Assembly: GCF_000981895.1 (NCBI RefSeq)
Contig: NZ_LATD01000141.1
Location: 1-40,480 of the forward strand
Reading direction: 5' to 3'
DNA length: 40,480 nt
DNA from: Streptomyces odonnellii
Lineage (GTDB): Bacteria > Actinomycetota > Actinomycetes > Streptomycetales > Streptomycetaceae
Part shown: positions 1 to 7,813 of the stretch, in pieces
How the letters are laid out: each line of letters starts with the position of its first letter
Numbering within the stretch: position 1 is the stretch's first letter
The notes under the pieces: model-generated
Told to the model about the DNA's origin: nothing
Database searches by the model: none
The model's input: the letters and a program-made list of their open reading frames with translations, nothing else
Translations under genes and position numbers: made by a program

Positions 1-193
1 GGATCCGGACGGGCAGCGGGGTGCGGCGGGGCGCGTCGCCGATCTGCCGTGCCATGTCCGCCGGCAGCCCCTTTCTGGCGCGCTCGTCGACGGTGTGCGC
101 CTCATCGAGGGTCCGCAGGGCCGGCAGGGGGTTCTCCGGCCCCAGGGGGGCGGCGGGCAGGGTCAGTACGGCACGTCGCACGGTCGTGGCCAC
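1..193 (-). CDS. DUF5107-type protein, N-terminal fragment
   Basis: Only the first 64 codons lie in the window; the gene runs off the left edge. Reading leftward from GTG at 193, the product begins VATTVRRAVLTLPAAPLG and continues with PENPLPALRTLDEAH, then ARQIGDAPRRTPLPVRI at the edge. A GCGAGG ribosome binding site lies about 5 bases upstream of the GTG. From memory, this opening resembles the N-terminus of large Streptomyces DUF5107/tetratricopeptide proteins, whose body is a predicted carbohydrate-binding or aldose-epimerase-like domain. The defining domain itself is outside the window, so the family call rests on the N-terminal resemblance alone. The reading frame has the expected high GC in third positions, so that it is coding is more certain than what it does. 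Confidence 0.55.
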   Translation of the reverse strand, partial: MATTVRRAVLTLPAAPLGPENPLPALRTLDEAHTVDERARKGLPADMARQIGDAPRRTPLPVRI

Positions 194-492
194 GGCAACC
201 TCGCTTCGTTCACGCGGGCGGTCCGGCGGCTCCTCCGGCCGACGTCCCGATGACCATGGAACACGCTCAACGCCACGCTGACCAGGGTGACCCGGCCGGG
301 GCCGGGGGACGCGGGCCCGGGCGTGGTCGGAGGGGACTCCGGGGAGGCATCGAGCGGCGTCGGGGGGCGTCGGTCGCCAGGAAATTCCGTGTGCGGGCCG
401 TCCTCCTCGCCGTACCCTCGGTCTTCGATCCGGACTTCACGACGGATGCGGTACGAGCGGTACAGCGGTACGAGCGGAAAGCGGGCCAGGGA
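194..492. other. Divergent intergenic region, no gene seen
   Basis: About 300 bases separate the divergent DUF5107-type and DUF6204 genes. Open frames cross it on both strands, but none has a start with a ribosome binding site or a recognisable product. The frame leading into the DUF6204 gene has no family similarity upstream of its ATG at 493. Promoters for both neighbours are expected here. I could not pick out a convincing -10/-35 pair. Confidence 0.4.
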
Positions 493-828
493 ATGACGAC
501 GCAGCACACCTACCGGGTGATCGTGCGGGGGACGTGGGAGGACCTGACGGACGACGCCCGGGCGCGGCTGCTCGCGGAGGTCGACGAACACGGTCTGACG
601 CAGATGCGGTTCACCCCGGAGGGCTCGCTCACCTATGACCGGGTGCTGAAGCACTTCAGCTACCGGTATGTGATCGTCTCGGACGCGGACGACGGCGAGG
701 AGATGGCGGGCGCGCTCGCCGAGGACCGCGCCGAGTCGGCGCTGAGGGAACTGGGCTGCGGCCATGGCGAGCTGCGGTCCACGGTGACCGACATGGACAC
801 CATGAAGATCAACCGCAAGGGCCGCTGA
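493..828 (+). CDS. DUF6204 family protein
   Basis: A 111-residue protein beginning MTTQHTYRVIVRGTWEDLTD, of the small uncharacterised DUF6204 family common in Streptomyces. I recognise the opening strand and the central segment TPEGSLTYDRVLKHFSYRYV. No catalytic motif, signal peptide or membrane segment is visible, so it is probably cytosolic. The open frame extends far upstream, but the extension is arginine- and proline-rich nonsense. I chose ATG at 493 because family similarity starts there, although the sequence in front (CCAGGGA) is a weak ribosome binding site. It converges on the GNAT gene at 930-1493 across a purine-rich gap (829-929) that holds three copies of GAGCCGGGG. Function unknown. 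Confidence 0.8.
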   Translation: MTTQHTYRVIVRGTWEDLTDDARARLLAEVDEHGLTQMRFTPEGSLTYDRVLKHFSYRYVIVSDADDGEEMAGALAEDRAESALRELGCGHGELRSTVTDMDTMKINRKGR

Positions 829-929
829 GCCGCCGGGGGTTCAGGAGGAGCCGGGGGGTCAGGAGCCGGGGGGCAGGAGGAGCCGGGGTCGGTCGCCGGG
901 TTCACCGGCCCCGAGCCGGCTCAGGGCCC

Positions 930-1493
930 TCAGGGACCGGATTCAGGGGCGGGCTTGAGCATCTCCGCGGTGACGGCCCATCGTTCGTGGTCGCGCCAGG
1001 CACCGTCGATGAACAGGAAGTCCGGCGAGTACCCCTCCTGCCGGAAGCCCGCGCGCCGGACGAACGCGATGGACGCGGTGTTGGCGGGCTGCACATTGGC
1101 CTCCAGCCGGTGCAGCCCGAGCGGGCCGAAGGCATGGCGCATGACCAGCCCGAGCCCCTCGGTCATCAGCCCGCGCCCGGCGGCGTGCGCGAACGCGCCG
1201 TATCCGACAGCCCCGCTCAGGAACGCGCCCCGCACGATGTTGTTGATGTTGATGAATCCCGCGATCCGGCCGTCGTCGCGGGTACAGACGAGATAACCCG
1301 CCCTGGCGGGATCCCCGATGAGCCTGCCCGCGTACTCGGCGTACATCTGCGCCGTGCGCGGCGGGAAGAGCCAGGGCCGGTGCAGCTCCTCGCTCGCGCG
1401 GACGAGCGAGACGAACTCGTCGGCGTCCTCGTGGCGGTAGGCGCGTACGAACGTACGGTCGCCCTCGGCGAGCGGGATGGGCGTATCGGACAC
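930..1493 (-). CDS. GNAT N-acetyltransferase, RimJ/RimL type
   Basis: A 187-residue GNAT-fold protein expected to move an acetyl group from acetyl-CoA to an amine, possibly a protein N-terminus as in RimJ/RimL. The N-terminal strand RTFVRAYRHEDADEFVSLV, the acetyl-CoA loop region around GRGLMTEGLGLVMRHAFG (about residues 106-123) and the C-terminal ANVQPANTASIAFVRRAGF segment are typical of the RimJ subgroup. The start is GTG at 1493. No ribosome binding site precedes it, but a TAAGCT -10 box lies exactly six bases upstream, so the mRNA is probably leaderless. It is therefore likely transcribed separately from the peptidase genes to its right. The substrate cannot be told from sequence. Confidence 0.87.
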   Translation of the reverse strand: MSDTPIPLAEGDRTFVRAYRHEDADEFVSLVRASEELHRPWLFPPRTAQMYAEYAGRLIGDPARAGYLVCTRDDGRIAGFININNIVRGAFLSGAVGYGAFAHAAGRGLMTEGLGLVMRHAFGPLGLHRLEANVQPANTASIAFVRRAGFRQEGYSPDFLFIDGAWRDHERWAVTAEMLKPAPESGP

Positions 1494-1499
1494 CGCGCC

Positions 1500-1505
1500 A
1501 GCTTA
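1500..1505 (-). promoter_or_regulatory. -10 box for leaderless GNAT gene
   Basis: On the minus strand TAAGCT is followed by six bases (GGCGCG) and then the GTG start at 1493. No purine-rich ribosome binding site is present. The spacing puts the transcription start at or next to the GTG, the usual arrangement of leaderless actinobacterial genes. Confidence 0.45.
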
Positions 1506-1555
1506 AGGGTCTGTCCGGCCGCGGGCCGGGCCCGCCGCCGGGACGCCCGCCCGGG

Positions 1556-2533
1556 TCAGCTCAGCGCGGGCACCTCCAGGGTCAGGGTGCCGCTCTCCGT
1601 GTCCAGGACCGCCGACACGCCCAGCGGCATGGTCAGTGCCGGCTCGCCGTGCCCGAAGCCCAGTTCCTCCACGACCGGTACGCCCAGCCCGCCGAGCCGG
1701 TCGAGGAGCAGCGACCGTACGGCGTCGTACGGACCGCACCCCGCCCAGGAGCCGAGCGCGATACCCGCGACCCCGTCCAGCCAGCCGGAGCGCACCAACT
1801 GGGTGAGAATGCGGTCCAGGCGGTACGGCTCCTCGCCCACGTCCTCGATCAGCAGCAGGCCCCCCGCCGCCGAGGGGCGTCCGTACGGGGTGCCGACATC
1901 CGCGGCGAGCAGACTGACACAGCCGCCGAGCGTGACACCCCTGGCCCGGCCGGGGACGAGTGCCCCGGCCGTCTCCAGCCCCAGCGTCCGTACCGACTCG
2001 GGTTCGAACAGCGTGGCGCGCAGCGACTCCTGGGTCCTGGCGTCCTTGAGGAAGGTCACGGTGGCGACCATCGGGCCGTGCAGGGTGGCCAGGCCCAGCC
2101 GCCGGGCGAACGCCTCGTGCAGCGCGGTGATGTCGCTGTAGCCGACGAACACCTTGGGGCCCGCGGCCCGCATCGCCGTCCAGTCGAGCAGATCGACCAT
2201 GCGCTGAACCCCGTAGCCACCGCGCGCGCAGAGCACCGCCTCGACGGACGGATCGCACCACGCCTCCTGGAGATCGCGCGCCCGGTCCTCGTCCGTGCCC
2301 GCGAGATACCCCAGCCAGGGGTGCGTCTCCAGCACGTGCGGGGCGACGACCGGGTCGAGGTCCCAGCCGCGCAGGATGTCGAGACCCGCTTCGAGCCGGT
2401 CCTGCGGTACGGGCCCGCTGGGCGCCACCACGGCCACCCGCGCGCCGGGCCGCAGCCGTGCGGGCCTGATCAGCGGCGCCGCACAAGCGGACGGGGTGGC
2501 GGGCGCGGGCGTGGCGTTCGGCCTCGGGGTCAC
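1556..2533 (-). CDS. LD-carboxypeptidase (peptidase S66, LdcA-like)
   Basis: A 325-residue cytosolic serine peptidase of family S66. Family members remove the terminal D-residue from the L-D bond of peptidoglycan tetrapeptides during cell-wall recycling; some relatives process microcin-like substrates. The Ser-Glu-His triad is visible: Ser133 in FVGYSDITALH, Glu230 in LLLIEDVGEEPYRLDRIL and His295 in LGFGHGEPALTMPLG. A proline- and alanine-rich stretch of about 28 residues precedes the first conserved strand. The start is GTG at 2533, sharing GTGA with the TGA of the upstream S9 peptidase gene (4-base overlap), so translation is probably coupled. It is the last gene of a four-peptidase operon. 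Length and motifs fit the family well. Confidence 0.92.
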   Translation of the reverse strand: MTPRPNATPAPATPSACAAPLIRPARLRPGARVAVVAPSGPVPQDRLEAGLDILRGWDLDPVVAPHVLETHPWLGYLAGTDEDRARDLQEAWCDPSVEAVLCARGGYGVQRMVDLLDWTAMRAAGPKVFVGYSDITALHEAFARRLGLATLHGPMVATVTFLKDARTQESLRATLFEPESVRTLGLETAGALVPGRARGVTLGGCVSLLAADVGTPYGRPSAAGGLLLIEDVGEEPYRLDRILTQLVRSGWLDGVAGIALGSWAGCGPYDAVRSLLLDRLGGLGVPVVEELGFGHGEPALTMPLGVSAVLDTESGTLTLEVPALS

Positions 2534-4551
2534 TTCTTCAGCTCCAGCCTCGGGATATCGGTGCGGTCGATGCCGAAGGTCTGCGCGTACAGGGACAGTT
2601 CGGCCTCCAGTGCGCGGATCATGGTGTCGGCCCTGCGGAAACCGTGCCCCTCCCCCTCGAAGGCGAGATACGCGTGCGGAATGCCGCGGCCCGCGATCCG
2701 GTCGAGGAACCGCTCGCACTGCGCGGGCGGGCAGATCACATCGTCCAGCCCCTGGAGCAGCAGGAAGGGCGTGGTGATCCGGTCGACCTGGTGCAGCGGC
2801 GAGCGCTCCCTGTAGCGCTCGGGGACCTCGGCGAGCGGTCCGATCAGCGACTCCAGATACCGCGACTCGAAGTCATGGGTCTCGTCCGTCGCCCAGCCCA
2901 GCAGATCGAGGATCGGATAGATGATGGTGCCGCAGGCGTAGACACCGGTGGTGGTGAGCGAGGCGGCGGCCGTCCAGCCGCCCGCGCTGCCGCCCCGTAC
3001 GGCGAGTCTGGCCGGGTCGGCGGTGCCCTCCGCGGCGAGCGCCTCGGCGACGGCGGCGCAGTCCTCGACGTCGACGACGCCCCACTGCTCGCGCAGCCGC
3101 TCGCGGTAGGCCCTGCCATAGCCGGTGGACCCGCCGTAGTTGACCTCGGCGACTCCGATGCCCCGCGAGGTGAAGTAGGCGATCTCCAGATCGAGAACGA
3201 GCGGGGCATGGCCGGTGGGTCCGCCATGGGCCCAGATCACATAGGGCGGCAGCTCGCCCTCGGGCGCGCGGTGGGCGGGGTGGTGCGGCGGATAGATCTG
3301 GGCGTGGATCTCCCGGCCGCCGGGCCCGGTGAAGGTACGTATCCGGGGCTCCGGGTAGTAGGCGGGATCCACCGGGTCCTGGTGCTCCGCGCCGATCACC
3401 CGGGTGTGGCCGGTGGCGGAGTCAAGCTCCACGATCTCGTACGCGCTGCGCGGTCCGGCCGCGACCCCGATCACCCTGTCCCCCCGTACGGCGAGGGTGG
3501 GCGCCCATTCGGTCCAGGGTCCGGCGGCGTCGGCCAGTTCACCGGTGGCCGGGTCGAGGATGCCGAGCGCGGTGGTGCCCTTGCCGTGGATGACGGCGAT
3601 CAGCCCGTTCTCCAAGGGGTGGAACCACTGGAGGCCGATCTTCCAGAGCGGCCCGCCGAACTCCTCCCGCCGGCCGGGGCAGAGGCCGGTGCTCGCGATC
3701 ACCCCGGGTGCTCCGGCCGGGCCGAGCGCGTCGGGGCGGATGCGCTGAAGCTCCCACCAGCCGCCGGCGTCGGAGACGAAGAACAGTGAGCCGTCCGGCG
3801 CCCAGTCGGCCTGTGCCACGGACTCGTCCGTGTCCCCGACGACACTTCTGACTCCCGTGAACGGCCCGGATTCCGTGATCTCCCCCAGCATCACGACCGT
3901 GCCGTCCCAGGGCATCCGCGGGTGGTCCCAGGCGATCCAGGCGGCATGGCGCCCGTCGGGCGAGAGCCGGGGTCCGGTGACAAAGCGGTGCCGGTCGTCG
4001 GACAGCTCCCGTACCGCGGAACGATCCTCGGCGGCCGATCCGTCCAGCGGGACGGCCGCGATCACCCGGCGTACATCGGTGGGCCCTTCGCCGGTGAACT
4101 CCTCCAGCACGCACCAGACTTCGCCCCGGCCGGGAAGCAGCCGGGGATCGGCCCAGCGCAGACCCCCGCCGGTCGCCGACACCGGAGTGAGCGGGCGCGG
4201 CGCGGCGGCGCCGTCCGGTTCGTACGCGTACAGCCGCTGGTCGGGGAAGTGGACGAAGACGACCAGCGGGCCGCCCTCGGGCCGGGTGGCACCCGCCCAG
4301 GGCAGACCGCCGTACTCGATGACCCGGCTGCGGACATTCCAGGGCGCCGGAAGCACCGACTCCTCGCGGCCGTCCGCCCGCCGCCGGACGAGCGCGCGCC
4401 GCCCCGCCTCGGCGGGACGCGGCTCCGTCCACCACACCTCGTCGCCGACCGTCCCCACATACTCGGGGCGCCCGTCGTGCGAGGCGGCGAGGGTGGCGTC
4501 GATGGGGGACGGCCAGCTCCCGTAGGCATCCACGGACGGCGTCATCGGCAT
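2530..4551 (-). CDS. S9 family prolyl oligopeptidase/acylaminoacyl peptidase
   Basis: A 673-residue serine peptidase of the prolyl oligopeptidase clan. The first 400 or so residues look like a beta-propeller gate with WD40/PD40-like repeats such as LSPDGRHAAWIAWD and WAPDGSLFFVSD. The C-terminal third is an alpha/beta hydrolase: oxyanion region YVIWAHGGPTGH, nucleophile Ser522 in RGGSAGGWTAA, Asp604 in LLLQGLDDVICPP and His636 in GEGHGFRR. No signal peptide is seen, so a cytosolic peptidase acting on short peptides is likely. I chose ATG at 4551 (MPMTPSVDAYG) because AGGAG, overlapping the stop codon of the M20 gene, sits 8 bases upstream; a second in-frame ATG is at 4545. It overlaps the downstream S66 gene by four bases. 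Confidence 0.92.
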   Translation of the reverse strand: MPMTPSVDAYGSWPSPIDATLAASHDGRPEYVGTVGDEVWWTEPRPAEAGRRALVRRRADGREESVLPAPWNVRSRVIEYGGLPWAGATRPEGGPLVVFVHFPDQRLYAYEPDGAAAPRPLTPVSATGGGLRWADPRLLPGRGEVWCVLEEFTGEGPTDVRRVIAAVPLDGSAAEDRSAVRELSDDRHRFVTGPRLSPDGRHAAWIAWDHPRMPWDGTVVMLGEITESGPFTGVRSVVGDTDESVAQADWAPDGSLFFVSDAGGWWELQRIRPDALGPAGAPGVIASTGLCPGRREEFGGPLWKIGLQWFHPLENGLIAVIHGKGTTALGILDPATGELADAAGPWTEWAPTLAVRGDRVIGVAAGPRSAYEIVELDSATGHTRVIGAEHQDPVDPAYYPEPRIRTFTGPGGREIHAQIYPPHHPAHRAPEGELPPYVIWAHGGPTGHAPLVLDLEIAYFTSRGIGVAEVNYGGSTGYGRAYRERLREQWGVVDVEDCAAVAEALAAEGTADPARLAVRGGSAGGWTAAASLTTTGVYACGTIIYPILDLLGWATDETHDFESRYLESLIGPLAEVPERYRERSPLHQVDRITTPFLLLQGLDDVICPPAQCERFLDRIAGRGIPHAYLAFEGEGHGFRRADTMIRALEAELSLYAQTFGIDRTDIPRLELKK

Positions 4552-4562
4552 GGTCGGCGCTC

Positions 4563-5912
4563 CTAAGCGGTCTTCAGATAGTGATCGAGGACACGGACGC
4601 CGAAGTGCAGCGCCGAGACGGGCACCCGCTCGTCGACGCCGTGGAAGAGCGCCTGGTAGTCGAAGCCCGGGGGCAGCTTGAGCGGCGAGAAGCCGTAGCC
4701 GGTGATCCCGAGCCGGGAGAACTGCTTGGCGTCGGTGCCGCCCGACATGCAGTACGGCACGACATGCCCGTCGGGGTCGAAGCGCTCGACGGCGGCGCGC
4801 AGCTTGGCGAAGGTCGGCGAGTCCACCGGCGCCTGGAGCGCGGTCTCCCGGTGGTGGAACTCCCACTCCACATCCGGCCCGGTGAGCTGGTCCAGCGTGG
4901 CGCGGAACTCGTCCTCGCCGCCGGGCACCGTACGCCCGTCGACAAAGGCGGTGGCCCGGCCGGGAATCACATTGACCTTGTAACCGGCCTCCAGGACCGT
5001 CGGATTGGCGCTGTTCCGGATCGTCGCCTCGACCAGCGCGGCGGCCGGGCCGAGCTTGCCGATCAGCCCTTCCGGGTCAAAGTCCGCCGCCTCGACATCG
5101 GCGTGTATCCCGTAGAGCGCGGCGAGTTCGGCGAGGGCGGCCCGGACCGTGGGGGTGAGCCGGACCGGCCAGGGGTGGTCGCTGATCCTGGTGATGGCGG
5201 CGGCGAGCCTGCTGACCGCGTTGGCGCGGTTCACCTTGGAGCCGTGGCCGGCCCTGCCATGGGCGGTGAGCTTGAGCCAGGCGGTGCCCCGCTCCCCCGC
5301 GCCGATCGGATAGAGCGCCATTCCGGGACCCGCGTGATAGGTGAAGGCCCCGGATTCGCTGATGCCCTCCGTGCACCCCTCGAACAGCTCGGGATGCCGA
5401 CCGGCGAGAAAGCCCGAGCCGTCGGCCGCGCTGGCCTCCTCGTCGGCGGTGTAGGCGATCACGATGTCCCTGCGCGGCCGGACCCCGGACCTGGACCAGG
5501 CGCGGACGACCGCCAGGATCATCGCGTCCATGTTCTTCATGTCGACCGCGCCGCGCCCCCAGACCACGCCGTCCCTGACCTCCCCGGAGAAGGGGTGCAC
5601 GCTCCAGTCGGCGGGCTCGGCCGGGACGACGTCGAGATGACCGTGGACGAGGAGCGCGTCGGCGGACGGATCCGTGCCCTCGATCCTCGCCACCACATTG
5701 GTGCGGCCCGGGGTCCGCTCCAGAAGGAGGGGGTCGATGCCCGCGTCGGCGAGACGCTCGGCGACATATTCGGCCGTGGGCCGCTCCCGGCAGTCCCCGC
5801 TCCCGTTGTTGGATGTGTCGATACGGATGAGATCCGAGGTGAAGGTGACCACCTCGTCGAGCGCCGCGGAATCAGGAGCCACGCTCGTGTCGATGGGCGT
5901 CATGTCAGCCAT
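4563..5912 (-). CDS. M20 family metallopeptidase
   Basis: A 449-residue zinc peptidase of the M20/ArgE/DapE/CPG2 superfamily, which hydrolyse the C-terminal or acyl-amino bonds of short peptides and N-acyl amino acids. Metal and catalytic residues are in place: HGHLDVVP (His92, Asp94), bridging Asp124 in GRGAVDMKNMD and DEEAS with Glu158/Glu159. The dimerisation domain follows (about 200-330, including GRAGHGSKVNRANAV), and a late metal His is in ALFHGVDERVPV. Starts are ATG 5912, with GGAGGAG just upstream, or ATG 5903. The first overlaps the M55 gene by 8 bases and is preferred. It sits second in the peptidase operon, 11 bases before the S9 gene. The exact substrate is unknown. Confidence 0.92.
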   Translation of the reverse strand: MADMTPIDTSVAPDSAALDEVVTFTSDLIRIDTSNNGSGDCRERPTAEYVAERLADAGIDPLLLERTPGRTNVVARIEGTDPSADALLVHGHLDVVPAEPADWSVHPFSGEVRDGVVWGRGAVDMKNMDAMILAVVRAWSRSGVRPRRDIVIAYTADEEASAADGSGFLAGRHPELFEGCTEGISESGAFTYHAGPGMALYPIGAGERGTAWLKLTAHGRAGHGSKVNRANAVSRLAAAITRISDHPWPVRLTPTVRAALAELAALYGIHADVEAADFDPEGLIGKLGPAAALVEATIRNSANPTVLEAGYKVNVIPGRATAFVDGRTVPGGEDEFRATLDQLTGPDVEWEFHHRETALQAPVDSPTFAKLRAAVERFDPDGHVVPYCMSGGTDAKQFSRLGITGYGFSPLKLPPGFDYQALFHGVDERVPVSALHFGVRVLDHYLKTA

Positions 5913-6738
5913 ACTGCTCCTCCACCGAGGCCGAAACGATCGTGGTCACCGCTTTGAAGGTACGAATGGCCTCATACATCGTCCCGCTGGTGTACGTCAC
6001 ACGCCGCTCACCGCTCACGGCCACCCCCGGCACCACCGTGGCCACCTCGGAGAGATGGGTGGCGTCGAACTCCAGCTCCAGGGTGAACGGGCCGCCCACG
6101 ACCGGTTCGTACCGCCCGGCCAGCGCCGTGGCCTCCTTGGCGGCGGCCCGGATGTCGGCGGCGGTACGGGCCGGGGTCCTGCACACCGCGGCGTACCGCG
6201 AGACATGGTCCTTGACGGCGACCTTGCGGGCCTCCGGTGCGTACCCCTCGGCGTCCTTGCAGGTCAGGTCGTCCCCGGTGACCAGGACCACCGGCACGCC
6301 GTACTCCGCGACCACATGCGAGTTCAGCAGTCCCTCGCTCGCCCGCGCTCCGTTCAGCCATACCCCGGTGAGCGAGTTGGCCAGATAGGTGTGCGCGAGC
6401 ACGCCCTCCGTACCGGCGCCGGTGTGATAGCCGACAAAGGCGATCCCGTCGACATCGCCGTGCTGCACGCCCTCGACCATCGAGAGCGACTTGTGCCGCC
6501 CGGTGATCATCTGTGCGCGCTCGTCCAGCCGCTCCAGCAGGAGATTGCGCATGGACCAGTGCGCCTCGTTGATCAGGACCTCATCGGCGCCGCCGTCGAG
6601 AAAGCCGAGCACAGCCGCGTTGACGTCGGACGTGAACAGGGAGCGGCAGCGCTCCCACTGCGGTGTGCCCGGCAGGACGTCCGCGGGCCAGGTCACCCCG
6701 GTGGCGCCCTCCATGTCGGCGCTGATCAAGATCTTCAT
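5905..6738 (-). CDS. M55 family D-aminopeptidase (DppA-like)
   Basis: A 277-residue zinc D-aminopeptidase of family M55. The B. subtilis relative DppA forms a ring-shaped decamer and releases D-amino acids such as D-Ala from short peptides. Zinc ligands match: Asp8 and Glu10 in ISADMEGATG, His60 in INEAHWSMRN, His105 in FVGYHTGAG, with His116 in GVLAHTY as the likely catalytic histidine and Glu135 in ARASEGLL. The start ATG at 6738 begins MKILISADMEG, which is the family start. No ribosome binding site precedes it; TACGGT lies seven bases upstream, suggesting a leaderless mRNA and the head of the operon. Its stop overlaps the M20 gene by 8 bases. With M20, S9 and S66 it suggests D-amino-acid peptide or muropeptide breakdown. 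Confidence 0.93.
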   Translation of the reverse strand: MKILISADMEGATGVTWPADVLPGTPQWERCRSLFTSDVNAAVLGFLDGGADEVLINEAHWSMRNLLLERLDERAQMITGRHKSLSMVEGVQHGDVDGIAFVGYHTGAGTEGVLAHTYLANSLTGVWLNGARASEGLLNSHVVAEYGVPVVLVTGDDLTCKDAEGYAPEARKVAVKDHVSRYAAVCRTPARTAADIRAAAKEATALAGRYEPVVGGPFTLELEFDATHLSEVATVVPGVAVSGERRVTYTSGTMYEAIRTFKAVTTIVSASVEEQYG

Positions 6739-6745
6739 GGCTGGA

Positions 6746-6751
6746 ACCGTA
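6746..6751 (-). promoter_or_regulatory. -10 box for leaderless M55 gene and peptidase operon
   Basis: TACGGT on the minus strand, seven bases (TCCAGCC) before the ATG at 6738, with no ribosome binding site between. Likely drives the M55-M20-S9-S66 operon. Confidence 0.4.
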
Positions 6752-6820
6752 CGCGTCCCCGCCGCACCCTGCCAGCCCTGTGGAAAACCGCCCACGGCCG
6801 GCCGGCGGCGGCCCGGAACT

Positions 6821-6852
6821 CCGCCCCGGTGCCGCCCCGGTGCCGCCCCGGT
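6821..6852. repeat. Three tandem 11-bp repeats
   Basis: The 11-base unit GCCGCCCCGGT occurs three times head to tail (the first copy lacks its first base) just after the stop of the NmrA-type gene and before the M55 promoter. It is a simple GC-rich tandem repeat and no role is evident. Confidence 0.7.
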
Positions 6853-6857
6853 GCCCC

Positions 6858-7703
6858 TCAGGCACGCCAAGCACCGCGCGCCGCCTCCGCCCTCGCGAAC
6901 TCGGCGAAGTCCCTCGGCGGCCTGCCCAGTGCCCGCGCGACCCCGTCGAGAACGGGAGCCTCCCAGCTCGTCCTGATCGGCTTGAGCGCGTCCGCCCAGA
7001 CCGAGGCCTCGGCCTCGGACACCCCCCGCGAGATCAGGCGCGCCCGGTACGCGGCGTCGTCCAGCGGGAGGTAGCGGGCGCGGTGGCCGGTGGCCTTCCC
7101 GATCTCCTCCAGGGCCTCGTCGACCGTCAGCGCGCGGGGCCCGGACAGTTCGTACACCCGGCCTTCGTGCCCCGGTCCGGTGAGCGCGGCGACCGCGACG
7201 GCCGCGACATCCTCGGCGTCCACGAACGAGGCCGCTCCGTCCCCCGCGTACAGCCCGAGTTCACCGGCGGCCACCTCGTCCCTGAACGCGCCCTCGCTGA
7301 AGTTCTGCGCGAACCAGCCGGGCCGCAGGACCGTCCACGGCACCCCCGAGGCCCGTACCGCCTCCTCCCCCTCGATATGCGGGCCGCCATCGAAGGCCGG
7401 TCCGAAATAGCCGGAAATGTCGGCCCCGCGTGCCGAGAGCAGCACCAGCCGCCCGACCCCGCACGCCACGGCCTGTGCCACCAGATCGGGGGTCCTGGAC
7501 GGGGCGGTGTCCAGTGGGACGATGTACACGGCCGAGGCGCCGTCGAGCGCGGCCTTCCAGGTGGCGCGGTCCTCCCAGTGGAAGCGGATGTCCCCGGACC
7601 GTGACGCGACGCGCACCGGCACCCCCCGCTCGCGCAGCCGGGCGACAACCCGGCGGCCGGTCTTGCCGGTGCCGCCGATGACCAGGATCGGTTCAGGTGT
7701 CAT
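6858..7703 (-). CDS. NmrA-like NAD(P)-binding reductase
   Basis: A 281-residue atypical short-chain dehydrogenase of the NmrA/HSCARG type. The Rossmann glycine motif GGTGKTG is at residues 10-16, followed by RVVARLRERGVPVRVASRS, where the basic residues suggest NADP(H) preference. The segments VGRLVLLSARGADIS and WTVLRPGWFAQNFSE are typical of the family's central strands. Members act as NADPH-dependent quinone/ketone reductases or as redox-sensing proteins; which applies here cannot be told. It starts at ATG 7703, divergent from the HEAT-repeat gene at 7814, with an intergenic region of about 110 bases. It is unlikely to be part of the peptidase operon because M55 has its own promoter box. 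Confidence 0.87.
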   Translation of the reverse strand: MTPEPILVIGGTGKTGRRVVARLRERGVPVRVASRSGDIRFHWEDRATWKAALDGASAVYIVPLDTAPSRTPDLVAQAVACGVGRLVLLSARGADISGYFGPAFDGGPHIEGEEAVRASGVPWTVLRPGWFAQNFSEGAFRDEVAAGELGLYAGDGAASFVDAEDVAAVAVAALTGPGHEGRVYELSGPRALTVDEALEEIGKATGHRARYLPLDDAAYRARLISRGVSEAEASVWADALKPIRTSWEAPVLDGVARALGRPPRDFAEFARAEAARGAWRA

Positions 7704-7800
7704 GACGGAAGTCTCACCCTTCGGGCGCCCGTCTCACGCACGTCGCCGCCTCCGACACGATCACCGGACGTCGAGCCGCCCTCGTCCCTTACCCGCCCGA

Positions 7801-7806
7801 TACGCT
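7801..7806 (+). promoter_or_regulatory. -10 box for leaderless HEAT-repeat gene
   Basis: TACGCT, seven bases (GGGCCAT) before ATG 7814. No ribosome binding site is present, so the transcript probably begins close to the start codon. Confidence 0.45.
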
Positions 7807-7813
7807 GGGCCAT

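Noticed and set aside
1..6. GGATCC at the left edge as a cloning boundary
   Set aside because: The same site occurs inside the window (for example near 14020, 15757 and 16597), so its position at the edge looks like chance.
163..765. Minus-strand frame overlapping the DUF6204 gene
   Set aside because: Arginine- and proline-rich shadow without start signal; it conflicts with the recognised DUF6204 gene and the truncated gene at the left edge.
829..929. Purine-rich GAGCCGGGG repeats as a regulatory element
   Set aside because: Short low-complexity repeats between convergent genes with no promoter or dyad of note beyond a 10-bp palindrome (GAGCCGGCTC at 913-922) that is expected by chance at this GC content.
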